Under the pieces are notes generated by a model that saw only the letters and a list, made by a program, of their open reading frames with translations, was not told the DNA's origin and made no database searches. Shown here one piece after another: positions 61,199 to 64,000 of a stretch of DNA of 64,000 bases; position 1 is the first letter of the stretch, and the number at the start of each line of letters is the position of its first letter. Origin of the DNA: Halobacteriovorax sp. HLS. GTDB lineage: Bacteria; Bdellovibrionota; Bacteriovoracia; Bacteriovoracales; Bacteriovoracaceae. The stretch is taken from the NCBI RefSeq assembly GCF_004006665.1, contig NZ_QOCL01000013.1, forward strand, positions 117,977 through 181,976, given 5' to 3'. Made by a program: the position numbers and the translations under genes.

Positions 61199-63625
61199 AT
61201 GTTAATCAGTATTGATTGGATTAAAGAATTTGTCGATCTACCAAGTGAGCTTACTCCTAAGGAAATTGGTATTAAGTTTACTCTTGGTACGGCCGAAGTC
61301 GAAGATGTTCTTACTGTTGGAGATCATCTTACAAAAATTAGAGTGGCACAGATCACAAGTATAGAAAGTCACCCCGAAGCAGATAAATTAAACCTCGTTA
61401 CATTTGATTTTGGGGGGAAAGAGAGTAAGCAAGTTGTATGTGGTGCTGGCAATGTTAAAGTAGGTCTTAAAACTGCCTATGCTCCTCTTGGTATTACTCT
61501 GCCTAATGGACTAACTTTAGAGCCTAAAAAAATTCGTGGAATTCTTTCTGAAGGAATGCTCTGCTCTGAAGAAGAGCTAGGGTTTGCTCAAGAATCTGCA
61601 GGTATTGTCGAGTTACCAAGTGATGCTCCTATTGGGCAGACTATGCTTGAGTACTATAATGAAACGCAAGATATTCTCTTAGACGTTGATAATAAATCCC
61701 TTACTCATAGACCTGACCTTTGGGGTCACTATGGTCTTGCTAGAGAATTTGGGGCCGTCTTTGAAAAGGAACTTCGTAATCCGTTTAGCGATGAATGGGC
61801 AAGTAATCTAAAAAAGAAATTCACTGATGGGCCTTCTCCTATTAAACCTGTTCTTGAGGGTCCTAGCTCATGCCTTGGATACTTTGGCTTAAGTTTAGAT
61901 GGTGTGACTGTTGGTGAATCTCCAAAATGGCTTAAAACAAGACTTACTGCAGTTGGACTTAGACCAATTAACAATATTGTGGATATTTCAAACTACGTCA
62001 TGCTTGAGCTTGGTATTCCTCTTCATATTTTTGATAGAGATTTGATAAGCAATAATAAAATAACAATCAAAGAATTAGGAACAACTGAAAAGTTCACAAC
62101 TTTAGATGAAATTGAAAGAGATCTTATCGCTAGTGACACTGTTATATGCGATAGTGATAAACCTCTTGTCCTTGCAGGAATAATGGGTGGTCTAAATAGT
62201 GGTGTAAATGAAAGTACTAAAAATATTTTCATCGAAGTTGCTAACTGGAAGGCCGCAAGTGTTCGCTCTACTTCCACTAGACTTGGTTTAAGAACTGACT
62301 CTTCTCAGCGTTATGAAAAAACACTTGATACGCAGCTTTGTGAAAGAACATTACTAAGAACGCTTGAGCTTGTACTACAACTTTGCCCTGAGGCCAAGGT
62401 TATTGGTAAAGCAGAATATGATGGCATTGACTTAAACTCTATAAAGCCACTAGTTCTTAATACTTCTGTTAAGAGAATTACTAGCGTTCTTGGTTTAGAT
62501 ATAAGCGAACAAAGAATACTCTCAATTTTTAAAGCGCTTGATTTTAAAATTAATCAAATGGGAGATAACTTAGAAGTAACGATCCCTAGCTATAGAGCAA
62601 CTAAGGATATCGACTGTGAAGCCGATCTCTTTGAAGAAGTCGGAAGAATTATTGGTTATGATAATATTTCACCAAGCTCTCCAAAGTTAACAATCGAGCC
62701 TGTACGTTTAACAAGTGCTCAGACATTACATAGAAATATAAGAGACTTCATGGTGTATAACGGTAACTCTTTTGAAGTTAACTCGTATCCTCTTATTGGT
62801 GAAAAGCTAATGGAGAAGTGTTTGTGGCCTACACGCTCTGAGCTTAATCTTTTAAACTCTATCTCTAAAGACCATGCTGTCATGAGAGACTCTATTGTTC
62901 CTAATGCTCTTGCTATAGCTGCTACTAATGCGAAGAATATGGATAATTTCTCTTTCTTCGAACTAGGAAGAAGTTATCATAAAGACTCTAAGAGTTTTGC
63001 TAAAGAAAGAAGTGAACTTCTCATTGCTATATATAGTAAAGAAAAGACTCCTTTCATGGACCTCGTTAATACAACTTCAAGGCTACTTAATTCAGTAAAT
63101 ATTCCTTTTGATCTAGCTGAAAAACACCCTAAGTTTAAAAATGCTCTTATTAGCGAAGAGTGGAAAGGTATTCACCCATTTGAATTTTTAAATATTCGAA
63201 TAATGGGAAAAATGCACGGTGTTCTTACTAGTGTTCATCCGCTAGTACTTAAGCAATATAAGATTAAAGGACACCTTTCTATAGCAGTCGTTGATCTCTC
63301 TCAAGTAGAAGGGAGACCTATGAAAGATAAAGTTAAGTATAAACCGCTTGAGAAGTTCCCATCATCAACATTTGACTGCACAGTTATCACTGAAGGGAAC
63401 ACTGCTGTTAAAACAATTCTTGATTCTTTAAAGAAAGTTAAAATTAAAGAGCTTCAAAGTACAAAAATAGTAGATATATTCGAGCCAGAAGCGAATAAAA
63501 AGGCCGTAACCCTCAGATCAACCTTTATAGACACTGAAAAAACACTCAGTGGTGAATTTATTACAGAGTGTTCTAATAAAATCGTCGAAACCTTGGAAAA
63601 TAACGGTTTTCCGCTAAAGTCTTAA
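61199..63625 (+). CDS. pheT: Phenylalanyl-tRNA synthetase beta subunit
   Basis: The product is 808 residues. The N-terminal tRNA-binding (EMAP-like) domain is visible as SHPEADKLNLVTFDFGGKE, VVCGAGNVKVG and the following PLGITLPNGL. The B3/B4 editing domain contains DNKSLTHRPDLWGHYGLARE and LVLAGIMGG, and VGRIIGYDNI belongs to the B5 domain. The C-terminal ferredoxin-fold anticodon-binding domain is complete (KPLEKFPSSTFDCTVITEG). The editing domain removes mischarged Tyr. The GGAAA before ATG serves as ribosome-binding site. A terminator follows within 15 nt, so the operon is pheS-pheT only. Confidence 0.97.
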   Translation: MLISIDWIKEFVDLPSELTPKEIGIKFTLGTAEVEDVLTVGDHLTKIRVAQITSIESHPEADKLNLVTFDFGGKESKQVVCGAGNVKVGLKTAYAPLGITLPNGLTLEPKKIRGILSEGMLCSEEELGFAQESAGIVELPSDAPIGQTMLEYYNETQDILLDVDNKSLTHRPDLWGHYGLAREFGAVFEKELRNPFSDEWASNLKKKFTDGPSPIKPVLEGPSSCLGYFGLSLDGVTVGESPKWLKTRLTAVGLRPINNIVDISNYVMLELGIPLHIFDRDLISNNKITIKELGTTEKFTTLDEIERDLIASDTVICDSDKPLVLAGIMGGLNSGVNESTKNIFIEVANWKAASVRSTSTRLGLRTDSSQRYEKTLDTQLCERTLLRTLELVLQLCPEAKVIGKAEYDGIDLNSIKPLVLNTSVKRITSVLGLDISEQRILSIFKALDFKINQMGDNLEVTIPSYRATKDIDCEADLFEEVGRIIGYDNISPSSPKLTIEPVRLTSAQTLHRNIRDFMVYNGNSFEVNSYPLIGEKLMEKCLWPTRSELNLLNSISKDHAVMRDSIVPNALAIAATNAKNMDNFSFFELGRSYHKDSKSFAKERSELLIAIYSKEKTPFMDLVNTTSRLLNSVNIPFDLAEKHPKFKNALISEEWKGIHPFEFLNIRIMGKMHGVLTSVHPLVLKQYKIKGHLSIAVVDLSQVEGRPMKDKVKYKPLEKFPSSTFDCTVITEGNTAVKTILDSLKKVKIKELQSTKIVDIFEPEANKKAVTLRSTFIDTEKTLSGEFITECSNKIVETLENNGFPLKS

Positions 63626-63640
63626 AATTACGTAAACCAG

Positions 63641-63663
63641 AGGCCGCTTTCGCGGCCTTTTTT
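63641..63663 (+). terminator. Rho-independent terminator of pheST
   Basis: The stem AGGCCGC / GCGGCCT with a 4-nt loop is followed by five to six T. Its stem carries GGCCGC as does the terminator at 29874. Confidence 0.9.
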
Positions 63664-63778
63664 AATTCAGACTAATATTGTCCATTACCTCCAATTAATA
63701 GTTAGTAAGTTGTTGAAAATAAAAATTATTTCAAAGAAAAAAAAAGTGAAAAAAAAAGAAATAAAGTGAAAAAAAGGG

Positions 63779-63807
63779 TTGACCTTTTTGTAGGGAATGC
63801 GTAGTAT
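63779..63807 (+). promoter_or_regulatory. Strong rRNA-type promoter with A-tract UP element
   Basis: TTGACC (63779-63784), a 17-base spacer and TAGTAT (63802-63807) form a strong promoter. Upstream of it, 63715-63776 is almost pure A with spaced G and T (runs of seven to nine A, the unit AAAGTGAAAAAAA repeated twice), typical of a UP element bound by the RNA polymerase alpha subunit. The bases after the -10 (CCGTCTTGTCCC) are C-rich. No gene lies in 63664-63778. Confidence 0.75.
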
Positions 63808-63813
63808 CCGTCT

Positions 63814-64000
63814 TGTCCCAAACAAAGCGAATAACCAAACAGCGAAACACTGCTGTACAAGGTTACTTTGACTGTTTTGGAAGCTCTTTAAAATTCGAAT
63901 AATAGTTAAAGATATGAAGCTTCGGCTGATTATCAAGATGAGAAGATCCCAAAGAAAAGAAGTGTAATCAAGAATTAAAGTCTTGGCGTAACTAAATCTT
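63814..64000 (+). other. Leader of an rRNA operon, boxA at 63883-63893
   Basis: The transcript from the promoter at 63779 runs to the window edge without a plausible gene. GCTCTTTAAAA at 63883-63893 matches the boxA antitermination element of bacterial rrn leaders (TGCTCTTTAACA in E. coli), and the preceding and following sequence is typical rrn leader: GGAAGCTC, then short pairing stretches. The 16S gene itself should begin just past 64000. Its start is not in the window, so the assignment rests on promoter and boxA. Confidence 0.7.

Noticed and set aside
63685..63936. 83-codon frame on the minus strand across the rrn leader
   Set aside because: Its Phe/Ile/Lys-rich end arises from the A-tract region; promoter and boxA on the plus strand explain the sequence.
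1..64000. tRNA genes, CRISPR arrays, insertion sequences, prophage
   Set aside because: I found no T-loop-like GGTTCGA with a matching acceptor stem outside coding sequence, no regularly spaced repeats, no transposase or integrase, and no phage structural gene.

Overview
The window is an AT-rich, gene-dense piece of a Gram-negative chromosome. It encodes LPS-heptose enzymes, many signal peptides and lipoproteins, beta-barrel outer-membrane candidates, a chemoreceptor and a CheX-like protein. Codon use, the very frequent GGCC tetranucleotide and the mix of large uncharacterised exported proteins remind me of the Bacteriovoracales (Bacteriovorax/Halobacteriovorax, predatory Bdellovibrionota). 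That assignment is inference; there is no rRNA sequence in the window to test it, only the leader of an rRNA operon at the right edge.

Layout. 1-14 kb: small exported proteins, a pseudo-receiver/CheX-like protein, a C45-type NTN hydrolase, an App1-type phosphatase, an MgtC protein, a coiled-coil/Hsp20-like fusion, two beta-barrel candidates, a lipoprotein and guanosine-inosine kinase (gsk). Five convergent gene pairs here share a single tetranucleotide as both stop codons. 13.9-17 kb: one very large secreted protein. 17-23.3 kb: a pyrimidine operon pyrB - carAB - pyrF in which carA and carB are fused into one 1469-residue carbamoyl-phosphate synthase. 23.4-25.3 kb: a nuclease-like protein translationally coupled to a GmhB-like HAD phosphatase that has lost its zinc site. 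25.3-31.2 kb: exported proteins, an Hsp70-like ATPase and an M1-like peptidase. 31.5-41 kb: GMC oxidoreductase, GT51 transglycosylase, lipoate ligase, a heterodimeric ABC exporter and a soluble PAS histidine kinase.

41-48.4 kb is the most unusual part. A leftward operon carries an ABC-ATPase-like protein with no Walker A, an orphan cytosine-5 DNA methyltransferase, a lipoprotein form of a Ppx/GppA phosphatase and a lipoprotein alpha/beta hydrolase. The rightward cluster next to it carries an MnmA paralogue lacking the PP-loop residues and both catalytic cysteines, an M28-like peptidase lacking two key active-site residues, and then the intact mnmA. Three of these seven proteins are therefore predicted pseudoenzymes.

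48.4-64 kb: PhoA-type alkaline phosphatase lipoprotein, a membrane protein, a chemoreceptor whose start is separated from its body by a +1 frameshift, a CaiB/BaiF CoA-transferase and a YyaL-type thioredoxin-domain protein, an SLT transglycosylase, an envelope operon cmk - GT9 - hldA, a candidate structured RNA with promoter and terminator, pheS-pheT, and the A-tract-rich promoter and boxA of an rRNA operon whose genes lie beyond the right edge. I see no tRNA gene, CRISPR array, insertion sequence or prophage.
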